DNA of 7,360 bases from an uncultured Thermomicrobiales bacterium (GCA_937891245.1 CALAGB010000302.1:1-7360), one strand, 5' to 3'. Counted from the stretch's first letter, positions 1 through 6,545 are shown. The notes: a model not told the origin generated them from the letters alone. A program made the numbers and translations.

Positions 1-634
1 CGCCGAGATACTTGGTCGTGCTGTGCACGACCAGATCGATGCCCCAATCGAGCGGGCACTGGCAGTAGGGCGAAGCGAAGGTGTTGTCGACCACGGTGAG
101 CGCGCCGGCTTCGCGCCCGATCTTGGCGATCGCTTCGAGATCAACGATATCGAGCAGCGGGTTGGTCGGCGTCTCGATCCAGATCATCTTGGTATTCGGC
201 CGTACCGCCTCCTGCACCGCCTCGACATCGCTCAGATCGACGAAGTCGGCGCTGATACCGTAGCGCGGCAGGTCGTTGGCGAAGAAATCGTAGGTCGTCA
301 GGTAGCAGTCGTAGCCGACGATCGCATGATCGCCACCCGAGAGCAGCTGCAACGCGGCGTAGACGGCCGCCATGCCCGAACTGAACGCGGCGGCCGCCAC
401 GCCATGCTCCAGGCCGGCCAGAATCTCTTCCAGCTGGTTGCGCGTCGGGTTGCCAGAGCGCGCGTAGCGATAGCGCGCGCCGTCCGTCATGCTCTGGCGC
501 ACAAAGGTGGACGCCGGATGAATCGGCGGCACGATGGCGCCGGTTGCCAGGTCCGGCTCCTGAAACTGGTGGATCAGTCGGGTATCGAGATCCCAGTCGC
601 CGGCCGGATTCGCCGGCCCCTTGTCGTTCGTCAC
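1..634 (-). CDS. PLP-dependent trans-sulfuration enzyme (cystathionine gamma-synthase / gamma-lyase / methionine gamma-lyase family), N-terminal part
   Basis: Cytosolic PLP enzyme of the Cys/Met metabolism family, which performs gamma-replacement or gamma-/beta-elimination on cystathionine, homocysteine or methionine derivatives. About 211 residues are present and the C-terminal half lies beyond the left edge. Visible: the phosphate-binding Y-x-R in RYARSGNPT (about residues 56-64), a YDCYLTTYDFF segment at the usual active-site Tyr region, the VVDNTFASP segment with the PLP-pyridine Asp, and HSTTKYLG, whose Lys208 is the expected Schiff-base lysine. The start is GTG at 634, supported by AAGGA (642-646 on the opposite strand) seven bases upstream and by the normal N-terminal length. 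The next gene upstream on the same strand is a HAD hydrolase 120 bp away. The substrate cannot be fixed, because synthase, beta-lyase and gamma-lyase share these motifs. Confidence 0.93.
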   Translation of the reverse strand, partial: MTNDKGPANPAGDWDLDTRLIHQFQEPDLATGAIVPPIHPASTFVRQSMTDGARYRYARSGNPTRNQLEEILAGLEHGVAAAAFSSGMAAVYAALQLLSGGDHAIVGYDCYLTTYDFFANDLPRYGISADFVDLSDVEAVQEAVRPNTKMIWIETPTNPLLDIVDLEAIAKIGREAGALTVVDNTFASPYCQCPLDWGIDLVVHSTTKYLG

Positions 635-640
635 CGCGCG

Positions 641-648
641 TTCCTTTC
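641..648 (-). promoter_or_regulatory. Ribosome binding site supporting the GTG start at 634
   Basis: The minus strand reads GAAAGGAA here, with the AAGGA core seven bases before GTG. It decides the start of the trans-sulfuration enzyme, since no in-frame ATG lies in a suitable place. Confidence 0.6.
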
Positions 649-675
649 GCGTTGCGGGTCAATCGGTCGCAGGTT

Positions 676-746
676 GGGCAACCACAGGGGGATTGCCCCT
701 ACCGAATAACGATGCGTTGGTAGGGTGCGGCCCCCTGTGGCCGCCC
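676..746. repeat. Inverted pair of REP-like 28-nt hairpin units
   Basis: Unit 1 (676-703) and unit 2 (719-746) are imperfect reverse complements separated by 15 bases. Read in the direction of unit 2, both begin GGTAGGG, share the core CCCCCTGTGG and end in GCCC. Each unit folds on itself around a CCCTGT loop: one stem is GGGCAA/TTGCCC, the other GCGGCC/GGCCGC. The stem bases differ but pairing is kept. The pair sits in the 120-bp spacer between the HAD gene and the trans-sulfuration gene, where it could affect termination or mRNA stability in the leftward transcript. Similar units are expected elsewhere in the genome, but only this pair is visible here. Confidence 0.7.
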
Positions 747-754
747 GGTTCGCC

Positions 755-1456
755 TCAGTTCGAGTTTGTCGCCAGGTCAGCCAGCGTGCGGAGATCGGGC
801 ACTTCCAGATCGGGCGTCGCCTCCGCCGGTGGTGTCGCACCGAAGCCGGGGTGGTCGTGCCGCCGGTTGACCCAGACGGTCGTCAGGCCGAGCGCCTTGG
901 CCGGGGCGATGTCATGAAACAGGCTCTGCGCCACATGCAACAGGCGCTCCGGCTGGTTGCCCGTTCGTTCCAGTAGCAGCTCGAAGTTGTGCCGGTTCGG
1001 CTTATAGCTGCCGGCCTGCTGCGCCGTAATGACGTCGGCGAACTCAACTCCAAGCCGCTTCGCCGAATAGGCGAAGAGATCATCGTCGATGTTCGACAGG
1101 ATCACCAGCTTGAAGCGCCTGCCGAGCGCCTGCAACCCTTCGGCCGAATCGGGGAACGCCGGCCAGTGCTCGACCGAGCCGCCAAAGGCTGTCCGCTCGT
1201 CATCCGATGGCTTAAAGCCGAGCCGTTCACCGATGCCGTCGATTGTGGCCGCCAGCACCTCACGATACGGCCGGTACGGCCCACGTTGGATCGTCGATTC
1301 GATCTCACCGAAAAGGTTGAGCATCTCCTCATCGGAGCGGGTCACCCCATGGCGCGCCAGCACCGGCCGCAGAGCGGCAATAATGCCGGCCTCCCAATCG
1401 ATCAGCGTGCCGTAGCAATCGAAACTGAGTGTGTCGAACTGGTTGAAGTTGAGCAT
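755..1456 (-). CDS. HAD-superfamily hydrolase, haloacid dehalogenase type II-like
   Basis: A 233-residue cytosolic hydrolase of the size usual for type II haloacid dehalogenases. HAD motif I is DCYGTLIDWE, with the nucleophile Asp13 followed two places later by Tyr15, as in L-2-haloacid dehalogenases rather than the DxD of phosphatases. Motif II is Ser121 in VILSNIDDD, motif III is Lys152 in SYKPNRHNF, and motif IV includes Asp182 in LFHDIAPAKALG, followed by TTVWVNRR. Arg40 lies where the dehalogenase substrate-binding Arg is expected. The family mixes true dehalogenases with phosphatases of unknown substrate, so dehalogenase activity is not assured. The start is ATG 1456, because the core motif follows directly; a GAGGG about 10 bases upstream is only a weak Shine-Dalgarno. 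The stop is TGA. It lies between an FAD oxidase upstream and the trans-sulfuration gene downstream, all leftward. Confidence 0.92.
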   Translation of the reverse strand: MLNFNQFDTLSFDCYGTLIDWEAGIIAALRPVLARHGVTRSDEEMLNLFGEIESTIQRGPYRPYREVLAATIDGIGERLGFKPSDDERTAFGGSVEHWPAFPDSAEGLQALGRRFKLVILSNIDDDLFAYSAKRLGVEFADVITAQQAGSYKPNRHNFELLLERTGNQPERLLHVAQSLFHDIAPAKALGLTTVWVNRRHDHPGFGATPPAEATPDLEVPDLRTLADLATNSN

Positions 1457-1480
1457 TGGGTTACGGCCCTCACCCCCCGG

Positions 1481-1513
1481 CCCCTCTCTCCCGTCTCAAA
1501 CGGGAGAGAGGGG
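1481..1513. repeat. Perfect 14-bp inverted repeat, REP-type hairpin
   Basis: CCCCTCTCTCCCGT (1481-1494) pairs perfectly with ACGGGAGAGAGGGG (1500-1513) around a five-base loop. The left flank CCCTCACCCCCCGG gives it the look of the pyrimidine-rich intergenic hairpin repeats common in GC-rich bacteria (recollection, unverified). Leftward there is no T-run after the stem, so it is a poor intrinsic terminator there; rightward it is followed only by GTCTTTA. It lies 25 bp upstream of the HAD start. Confidence 0.8.
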
Positions 1514-1660
1514 GTCTTTATGCGAACGTGATCATTAACTTGCGACGTCATACCCGTTCGTCCGACGCCCGAGGGTAAATTCGTCGGGCTATCAGACGAA
1601 ATCCCTTCGGCATTGAGCAAAGACCTCCCAGTTCCCGCAGGGGACTTCGTCTACGGAGCA

Positions 1661-1676
1661 CGGGACCTCGGTCCCG
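1661..1676. repeat. Short GC palindrome (7-bp arms)
   Basis: CGGGACC and GGTCCCG are separated by TC. With only two bases between the arms, the innermost pairs must open to form an RNA loop, or the site acts as a DNA palindrome. It lies 58 bp downstream of the FAD oxidase stop on the transcribed strand and has no T-tract on either side. Confidence 0.45.
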
Positions 1677-1733
1677 CGGACGGCGAGCGAAATCGCTGTC
1701 GAAGGAATGCGCCCCTTCTCGCCCCCGACCCCT

Positions 1734-2921
1734 CTACCGCGAGATCGTCGCTCTGCGGTCGCCGTAGTTGTGCTCGTCGAGCCAGGGCTTGCCTTCGGCG
1801 AAGCGGGTCGAGCGGAAGGGGGTCAGATCGACGGTGGTCGATTTGCCCTGGATGATCCACTCGGCCAGGCATTTGCCGATCGCCGGGCTCGTCTTGAACG
1901 AGGTACCGCTGTCGCCGGTCATGGCGAAAAGGCCGTCGTACTGCGGCATCTTGTCGATGATCGGGCGGGCGTCCGGGCTCATCATCAGGATCCCAGCCCA
2001 GTGGCCGCGTACCGTGCTGTGCTTCATCGCCGGGAAGCGGTTGACCAGCTTCTCGCGACAGAGCGCGATGTAATCCTCGGTCACCGCCTCGGAATAGTGC
2101 TCCGGATCCTTATTGACGCGAATGCCGCTCTCGGCGCCAATCAGCGTGCAATTGCCGTCAACCGGCCGCAGCCAGGTGTCGTTGAAGTGATCGATGTAGG
2201 TCATGTGCTGGGTCGAACGCTCGTAGGCCCAGCGGAAGAGCGTGACGCGCGCCAGCACCGGTACCAGACCGAGGTCGATACCGAGCGGTTCGAAGAGCTG
2301 ATTCGCCCAGGCGCCGGCCGTGATGACAACGATCGGCGTCTCGATCGTCCCGGCCGAGGTTTCGATGCCGGTCACCTTGCCACTCTCGGTCAGTACCTTC
2401 AGGGCACGCGTGTCCTGCTTGAATTCGACGCCCATCTCCATCGCCCGGCGCGCGAAGCCAAAGACGGTCGCGTTCGGATCAACGAAGCCGGCGCCCGGCT
2501 CGTAGGCGACGGCGTCGACATCGCCGACGTAGAGCGACGGATCGAGCTCCAGCGCCTCTTGCGGCGTGATCAGCTTGGCGTCGACTCCGAGTTCGCGCTG
2601 CGTCGCGACATTCGCTTCCAGGTGCTCGGTAAACTCCGGCTTGGCAAAGGTCATCAGGCCGATGCGCTCAAAGCCGCAGTCGCCGCCGATCATCTCGTCC
2701 CAGTTAACGAAGTACTTGAAGCTCTCTAACGCCATGCGCATTTCCGGCTCGTTGGTGTAATGCGTGCGCACCAGCGCGCCCGATTTACCGGTCGCGCCGG
2801 CGCCGAGGTGCCAGCGTTCGACAACGACTACCTTGCCGGCGCCCATCTGCGCCAGGTGATAGGCCGTACTCACCCCGTTGGCGCCGGCCCCGATGACGAC
2901 GACATCCGCGGTCTCTGCCAT
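1734..2921 (-). CDS. FAD-dependent oxidoreductase, DAO family (sarcosine oxidase beta / glycine oxidase type)
   Basis: A 395-residue flavoenzyme, the usual size for monomeric DAO-family oxidases that oxidise secondary amines or amino acids such as sarcosine, dimethylglycine or glycine. The N-terminus has the Rossmann dinucleotide motif GAGANG (residues 11-16), with Glu35 ending the second strand (VVVVER) to hold the FAD ribose. GAGATGKSGALVRTHY follows, the usual FAD-contacting loop of the family. ITAGAWANQL marks the second part of the FAD fold. The C-terminal TGDSGTSFKTSPAIGK (about 335-350) is the family's closing flavin-contact segment. ATG 2921 is chosen over an in-frame start 34 codons upstream because GGGAG precedes it at good spacing and the Rossmann strand begins at once; the upstream extension would run through the divergent promoter region. 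The substrate is undetermined. First gene of a possible leftward unit with the HAD and trans-sulfuration genes. Confidence 0.93.
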   Translation of the reverse strand: MAETADVVVIGAGANGVSTAYHLAQMGAGKVVVVERWHLGAGATGKSGALVRTHYTNEPEMRMALESFKYFVNWDEMIGGDCGFERIGLMTFAKPEFTEHLEANVATQRELGVDAKLITPQEALELDPSLYVGDVDAVAYEPGAGFVDPNATVFGFARRAMEMGVEFKQDTRALKVLTESGKVTGIETSAGTIETPIVVITAGAWANQLFEPLGIDLGLVPVLARVTLFRWAYERSTQHMTYIDHFNDTWLRPVDGNCTLIGAESGIRVNKDPEHYSEAVTEDYIALCREKLVNRFPAMKHSTVRGHWAGILMMSPDARPIIDKMPQYDGLFAMTGDSGTSFKTSPAIGKCLAEWIIQGKSTTVDLTPFRSTRFAEGKPWLDEHNYGDRRATISR

Positions 2922-2994
2922 CCGACTCTCCCTGTCAGTTATGCGATCACTCTCGATGTGCGGCTCGATTGTACCCGGTAAGACGCTCGCTACC

Positions 2995-3023
2995 AGCATA
3001 AACTGGGCTAAGCTACAATCCAA
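2995..3023 (-). promoter_or_regulatory. Candidate sigma-70-like promoter for the leftward FAD oxidase
   Basis: The minus strand reads TTGGAT (3023-3018), a 17-base spacer, then TATGCT (3000-2995), each matching four of six consensus bases. An alternative -10, TACAAT, lies at 2973-2968 with a poorer -35. The transcript would have a leader of roughly 70 bases or less. Confidence 0.3.
3014..3019 (+). promoter_or_regulatory. Candidate -10 element for the nuclease-like gene
   Basis: TACAAT matches five of six consensus bases and lies about 60 bases before the ATG at 3079. No good -35 is seen 16-18 bases upstream, so the call is weak. Confidence 0.25.
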
Positions 3024-3078
3024 TCTGTTTTCACCGAAGGTTTCGATCGGATTTGGTTATAGGGCACAAGAAGGTTCG

Positions 3079-4275
3079 ATGCAGCTCTTCGACGACATTG
3101 AACGAACCAACGGCAATCCGGCCGAAGCGGGTGAACCGCTCTACGCGTTCGTCAACCAGGCCGCCGGCGCGGACTGGCAGCGCGTGCGCGACAGCCTGAC
3201 GGAATGGCTCGCAGCGTATCCGGTGGACGAGCAGCGGTCGCTGATTTCACGCTTCCGGCGCACCGACCGGCGCGGCTTCCTCGGCGCGTTCTGGGAGCTG
3301 TACCTTCATGAGCTCTTCCGACGGCTGGGCTTCCGAATAGAGCTACATCCGGAGGTCGCCGCATCGACCCATCGACCAGATTTCCGCTTGCACCGAGGCA
3401 CGACGGTGATCTACGTCGAGGCAGTGACGGTCTATGAGCCGCAGGCGCATTCACCCGACGACGCGCGCCTGGCCCCCCTGCTCGCGACCGTCAACCGCAT
3501 CTCGTCGCCGCGCTTCCGCCTGTCGGTCGACGCCCGCCAGATCGCGTCAACCCCTCTCGCGCTGACCCGGCTGACGGACGAACTCGAGTCGTGGTTTCAA
3601 ATCCTGGACACCGAAGCGGATACCAATCCGGCTCGCGATCGCGCGTTCAGATGGCAAGAGGACGGCTGGATGCTCTTCTTCCGGCCAATCCCTCGCGACG
3701 CCGGAGCAACGGACGACTACGATCTCACAACAGGTCCGGCGCGCGCCAAACGAGCCGACAAATACCGTTCCATCCGACAGCAGGTCATGGGCAAGTCGCG
3801 CATGTATGGACGACAATTCGATGCTCCCTTCCTCATCGCGCTCACGTCATATCGAGCGGGTCACGGGCCGGACGCGGCGCTCCGCGCGCTGTTCGGCCCT
3901 GCCGCGACCGACTCTGAAATGATGCGCGCAGGAGCGATTCGACGATCGCGGTCACGCAGCTCAGACGGCGTCTGGCTGACGAACAAAGGGCTGCGCTTCG
4001 AGGACATTTCAGCCGTGCTCACCGCGTTCGACGTCATGCCCTGGTCAATCACGAAGAATCAGCCCTGGCTCTTCGAGAACCCATGGTCCAGCCACCCGCT
4101 GAAGATCGAGCTTCCATTCAATCGCTTCGACGTCGATACGACCTCCGGCGAAATCGAACGGGTCGAGACCGGCTTCGAGCCGTGGATGCACTTCGGGCTG
4201 CCGGCAGATTGGCCATCAGTCTCCCGCACGAACGGCGTTGAGCCGGAGGTGGATCGATGGACCAGCAGCAACTGA
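3079..4275 (+). CDS. Uncharacterised 398-aa protein with PD-(D/E)XK-nuclease-like signature
   Basis: Soluble, with no signal peptide or membrane segment. I do not recognise a named family. The pattern in residues 65-120 is that of a PD-(D/E)XK nuclease core: a helix with Glu73 in FWELYLHELF, a strand, then R-P-D-F (Asp101) and a strand ending in YVEAVTV (Glu114). The lysine of the E-x-K half-motif is replaced by Val116, so catalysis is uncertain. The C-terminal half has conserved-looking aromatic and proline stretches (MPWS, NPW, GLPADWP) but no domain I can name. The start is ATG 3079, with AGAAGG four bases upstream; an open frame extends 67 codons further left but into the divergent gene and promoter. 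It overlaps the LysR gene by 19 bp. Restriction, defence or DNA-repair roles are possible but unproven. Confidence 0.8.
   Translation: MQLFDDIERTNGNPAEAGEPLYAFVNQAAGADWQRVRDSLTEWLAAYPVDEQRSLISRFRRTDRRGFLGAFWELYLHELFRRLGFRIELHPEVAASTHRPDFRLHRGTTVIYVEAVTVYEPQAHSPDDARLAPLLATVNRISSPRFRLSVDARQIASTPLALTRLTDELESWFQILDTEADTNPARDRAFRWQEDGWMLFFRPIPRDAGATDDYDLTTGPARAKRADKYRSIRQQVMGKSRMYGRQFDAPFLIALTSYRAGHGPDAALRALFGPAATDSEMMRAGAIRRSRSRSSDGVWLTNKGLRFEDISAVLTAFDVMPWSITKNQPWLFENPWSSHPLKIELPFNRFDVDTTSGEIERVETGFEPWMHFGLPADWPSVSRTNGVEPEVDRWTSSN
4245..4249 (+). promoter_or_regulatory. Shine-Dalgarno GGAGG for the LysR gene, inside the upstream gene
   Basis: A consensus GGAGG sits seven bases before ATG 4257, within the last codons of the nuclease-like gene. 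It fixes the LysR start and supports translational coupling through the 19-bp overlap. Confidence 0.75.
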
Positions 4276-5159
4276 TCACCTTCGAAGCGATCGTGCGCGA
4301 GGGGAGTTTCAGTCGCGCGGCGCTGGTGCTGGAGGTGTCGCAGGCGGCGATCAGCGGGCGCATCCAGGCGCTGGAGCGTGAACTGGGCACGCCGCTCTTC
4401 CTGCGTGGCGGGCGGCGCGTGACGCTGACCGAGGCCGGTGAGACCTTTCTCCCCTATGCCCGGCGCGCCGTGGCCGTGCTCGCCGAGGGAGCCGAGGCCG
4501 CCAGCGGAGCACGGAAAGGCCAGCACGGACGGGTGACGATCGGCGCCGTCGATTCGATCTCCGATGGGCTGCTCGTGCCGGTTGTCGCACGGTATCGAGC
4601 AACGCACCCGAGCGTGCGCCTCTCGGTGCGTACCGGACATACGCCGCAGATCCTGCGCGAGCTGGCCGACGGCATCGTCCGGCTTGGTCTGGTCACCTGG
4701 GGCTACGTCACCGGCACGGTCGGAGTCGAGGTGCTGGCGCGCTTCCGCGAGCCACTCGTCGCGGTCGTCGCACCGGCTCATCCACTGGCGCGACGGGCCA
4801 CGGTAACGGTGGCAGAGGTCGTCGAAGGTGGGCAGCCGTATCATGAGACGGTCTGGGGTACGAGCGACGACGCGCGCATCGCGCCAACCTCCGGCCGTGG
4901 CTGGGATGAACATGAACTACCGCACGCCCTGATGCACCAGCTCATCCTGCGCGGCAGCGGCAGCGGCTTTCTACCGGTGACGCTCGTGAGCGACGATCTC
5001 GCTGCCGGCCGGCTCATCGCCCTGCCCATCAGCGATCTCCCACATCTCACCCGCGAACTCGCCCTTGTCCGGCACGCCGACGGCAGCGCTCTCCCCACGG
5101 CCGTCACGGACTTCGTTGACCTTCTCCTGCAAGAAACCGCGCGCATGAGGATGGGGTAA
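4257..5159 (+). CDS. LysR-family transcriptional regulator
   Basis: A 300-residue DNA-binding regulator of the length normal for the family. The N-terminal winged helix-turn-helix covers about residues 1-60, with the LysR signature SFSRAALVLEVSQAAISGRI at 17-36 followed by LERELGTPLFLRG and TLTEAGETFLPYARR. From about residue 90 (GRVTIGAVDS) to the end is the two-lobe effector-binding domain. It ends in TAA. It is co-directional with, and overlaps, the nuclease-like gene rather than standing divergent to a target, so its regulon is not obvious. Candidates are its own operon through the 2922-3078 spacer, and the divergent FAD oxidase unit that shares that spacer. The effector is unknown. Confidence 0.96.
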   Translation: MDQQQLITFEAIVREGSFSRAALVLEVSQAAISGRIQALERELGTPLFLRGGRRVTLTEAGETFLPYARRAVAVLAEGAEAASGARKGQHGRVTIGAVDSISDGLLVPVVARYRATHPSVRLSVRTGHTPQILRELADGIVRLGLVTWGYVTGTVGVEVLARFREPLVAVVAPAHPLARRATVTVAEVVEGGQPYHETVWGTSDDARIAPTSGRGWDEHELPHALMHQLILRGSGSGFLPVTLVSDDLAAGRLIALPISDLPHLTRELALVRHADGSALPTAVTDFVDLLLQETARMRMG

Positions 5160-5199
5160 CGCCTCGCCAACGCGAACGCCGACTCATCTCCGTCTGTAC

Positions 5200-5228
5200 T
5201 TATCTGCCTGGTACTTTCTCCTTATAGT
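5200..5228 (+). promoter_or_regulatory. Candidate promoter upstream of the CHASE3 remnant
   Basis: TATAGT (5223-5228) matches five of six -10 bases. TTATCT (5200-5205) lies 17 bases upstream and is a poor -35. It is in the 150-bp gap after LysR, which otherwise holds nothing recognised. Confidence 0.3.
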
Positions 5229-5309
5229 TCGCTATCCGTACGCATTGGTAGGCTGCAAAATCGTGATGATGTGTGCCAGCAGGTGACGGCAGTATTGGAT
5301 GCCCTAAAT

Positions 5310-6305
5310 ATGACCTCCCGCCTCACCTCCCGCTGGATGAACCTTCCGCTCCGGGGGAAGGGCCTCGTCGTGGTGGCCATTCCGTTCATCGCGCTGGTCA
5401 TCAGCGCCATCTCGTTCACCGTGGTCGAACGAGAACAGCGCAGCGCCAATGATTGGGTTGCGCGCTCTCTCCTCGTACGAAACACGACCGGGCGTGTAAT
5501 CCGGTACCAAACCGATGCAGCCGCAAGCGTTCGAGGCTACCTTCTAACCGGTAACGTCGATTACCTGACACCTGCTCAGTAAGCGCTGCAAGATCTCCCA
5601 GAAACGCTCGCAGCCCTTGAATCGCTGGTACACGATAATCCGCAACAGTTCGCCCGCGCCAAGCAGATCCGGGATCTCTCACAAGAGAATATGTCGTTCC
5701 TGGCGCAACTGCAGAAGATCGCAGCCGGGGTCTCCAGCGATCCACCCGCAAGCGTTATCCAACAGCTTGACAAGGAACAGGCGACGCTGAATGATCTGCG
5801 CGATACGGTCAGCGCGATGCAAGCCACCGAAGATCATCTCCTGGCAGAGCGAACGGCGCGGGTCGACCACGTCAGGACGCTCGGTACGGGATTGATCGTG
5901 CTCAATCTCGCCATTGGCCTAGCCGGCGGGTTCTTTGCCATGATGCTCTTTACGACCGGCATCGTGCGCCGCGTCCAATGGCTCGATGGACAGACCGTAC
6001 GCCTGGCGGCCGGCGTCGCCGTTGGGGCCGTCGATCTGAGATTCGCCGGTCTCTTCTTTCTGATCGCTTACGGGCTTGGTCTGATCCTCGATGTCATGAC
6101 GCTTTTGCTGGAAGAGTTGAGCTTTCATCGCTATGAGGGGCTTGACGATCGAGCCTTGCTCATCCTCTGGGCGGCGCTGGAGCAATTCGGCTACCGGCAA
6201 CTCACCGTCTACTGGCGCATGCGCGGCCTGATCCGCTTCCTCTGCGGCCGGCGCGACTGGGGCACCATGCAGCGCAAGGGTTTTGGGAGCCCGTCAGTTG
6301 GGTAG
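5310..6305 (+). pseudogene. Chimeric remnant: CHASE3 sensor N-terminus with in-frame stop, fused to glycosyltransferase-like C-terminal tail
   Basis: One reading frame, broken only by TAA at 5580-5582 (codon 91). Codons 1-90 give a basic N-terminus (NLPLRGKG), a membrane segment (about 18-38) and the first part of a CHASE3 extracellular sensor domain with ASVRGYLLTG and DYLTP. The frame continues directly after the stop with ALQDLPETLAALESLV, as CHASE3 should, then a second membrane segment (about 191-216) and the start of a HAMP-like linker (IVRRVQWLDGQTVRLAAG). Near 6024-6040 the character changes: another hydrophobic segment, then LLLEELSFHRY, EQFGYRQLTVYWRMRGL and GRRDWGTMQRKGF, which resemble the C-terminal end of family 2 glycosyltransferases. 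The kinase or cyclase output and the transferase catalytic core are both missing. The start is uncertain: ATG 5310 has no clear Shine-Dalgarno, and GTG 5271 is an alternative. A non-functional remnant is likely; a misassembled join is possible. Confidence 0.75.
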
Positions 6306-6433
6306 AAGTAGGCGCGCTTGGAGATGGTATGTAGGATCGTACGCTATGCGTCAGATCGGCATAAACCGCCCCCTCAGAGTGTGCCATCGTCCGAACATTG
6401 TCTCCTTCAGATTTCGTTCAGTTCCGCTCTCGA

Positions 6434-6442
6434 TGATATGAT
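6434..6442 (+). promoter_or_regulatory. Candidate extended -10 promoter for the surface-protein gene
   Basis: TGATATGAT fits the extended -10 form TGnTATAAT with one mismatch, which can work without a strong -35. No good -35 is seen. It lies about 118 bases before ATG 6560. Confidence 0.35.
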
Positions 6443-6545
6443 CTCCGCAAGTGAAAACGCGACATCAACATGCCACCCCGAAGCGACCGTCCAGGTCACC
6501 CCCGACCACGTGGCATGCTCTTCGGCAAGCGTGATCTGCCATATA

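Larger units (their letters stand above)
1457..1733. other. Hairpin-rich non-coding spacer between FAD oxidase and HAD gene
   Basis: No credible gene lies in these 277 bp. The stretch holds several dyads: the 14-bp stem at 1481-1513; TTCGTC at 1557-1562, 1580-1585 and 1646-1651 with their complement GACGAA at 1595-1600; and CGGGACC/GGTCCCG at 1661-1676. For leftward transcription it is the 3' trailer of the oxidase and the 5' leader of the HAD gene. It resembles a patchwork of intergenic repeats more than a known riboswitch. No riboswitch consensus was recognised. Confidence 0.6.
2922..3078. promoter_or_regulatory. Divergent intergenic region between FAD oxidase and nuclease-like gene
   Basis: This 157-bp spacer separates two genes read outward. 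It must hold the promoter for at least the plus-strand gene pair and probably for the leftward unit. It is less GC-rich than its surroundings. No strong operator was found; a weak dyad CCGA...TCGG lies at 3034-3050. Confidence 0.55.

Noticed and set aside
23..709. Plus-strand open frame of 228 codons
   Set aside because: It is a shadow of the minus-strand PLP enzyme, whose Schiff-base lysine motif and start are clear.
1481..1520. Rho-independent terminator
   Set aside because: The stem is strong, but there is no T-run leftward and only GTCTTTA rightward, where no gene needs terminating.
1600..1733. T-box leader for the leftward transcript
   Set aside because: GCGGGACC and its complement look superficially like an antiterminator, but the conserved T-box sequence and specifier-loop layout are absent.
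1707..2729. Plus-strand open frame of 340 codons
   Set aside because: It lies entirely opposite the FAD oxidase, is rich in Arg/Asp/Val as antisense frames of GC-rich genes are, and has no recognisable motif. The minus-strand gene has clear FAD motifs.
3034..3050. LysR-type operator in the divergent spacer
   Set aside because: CCGA and TCGG with a 9-base gap is only a 4-bp dyad and too weak to annotate as a binding site without comparative support.
4059..4913. Minus-strand open frame of 284 codons
   Set aside because: It is antisense to the end of the nuclease-like gene and the LysR gene, with no motif and no Shine-Dalgarno. The LysR reading is unambiguous.
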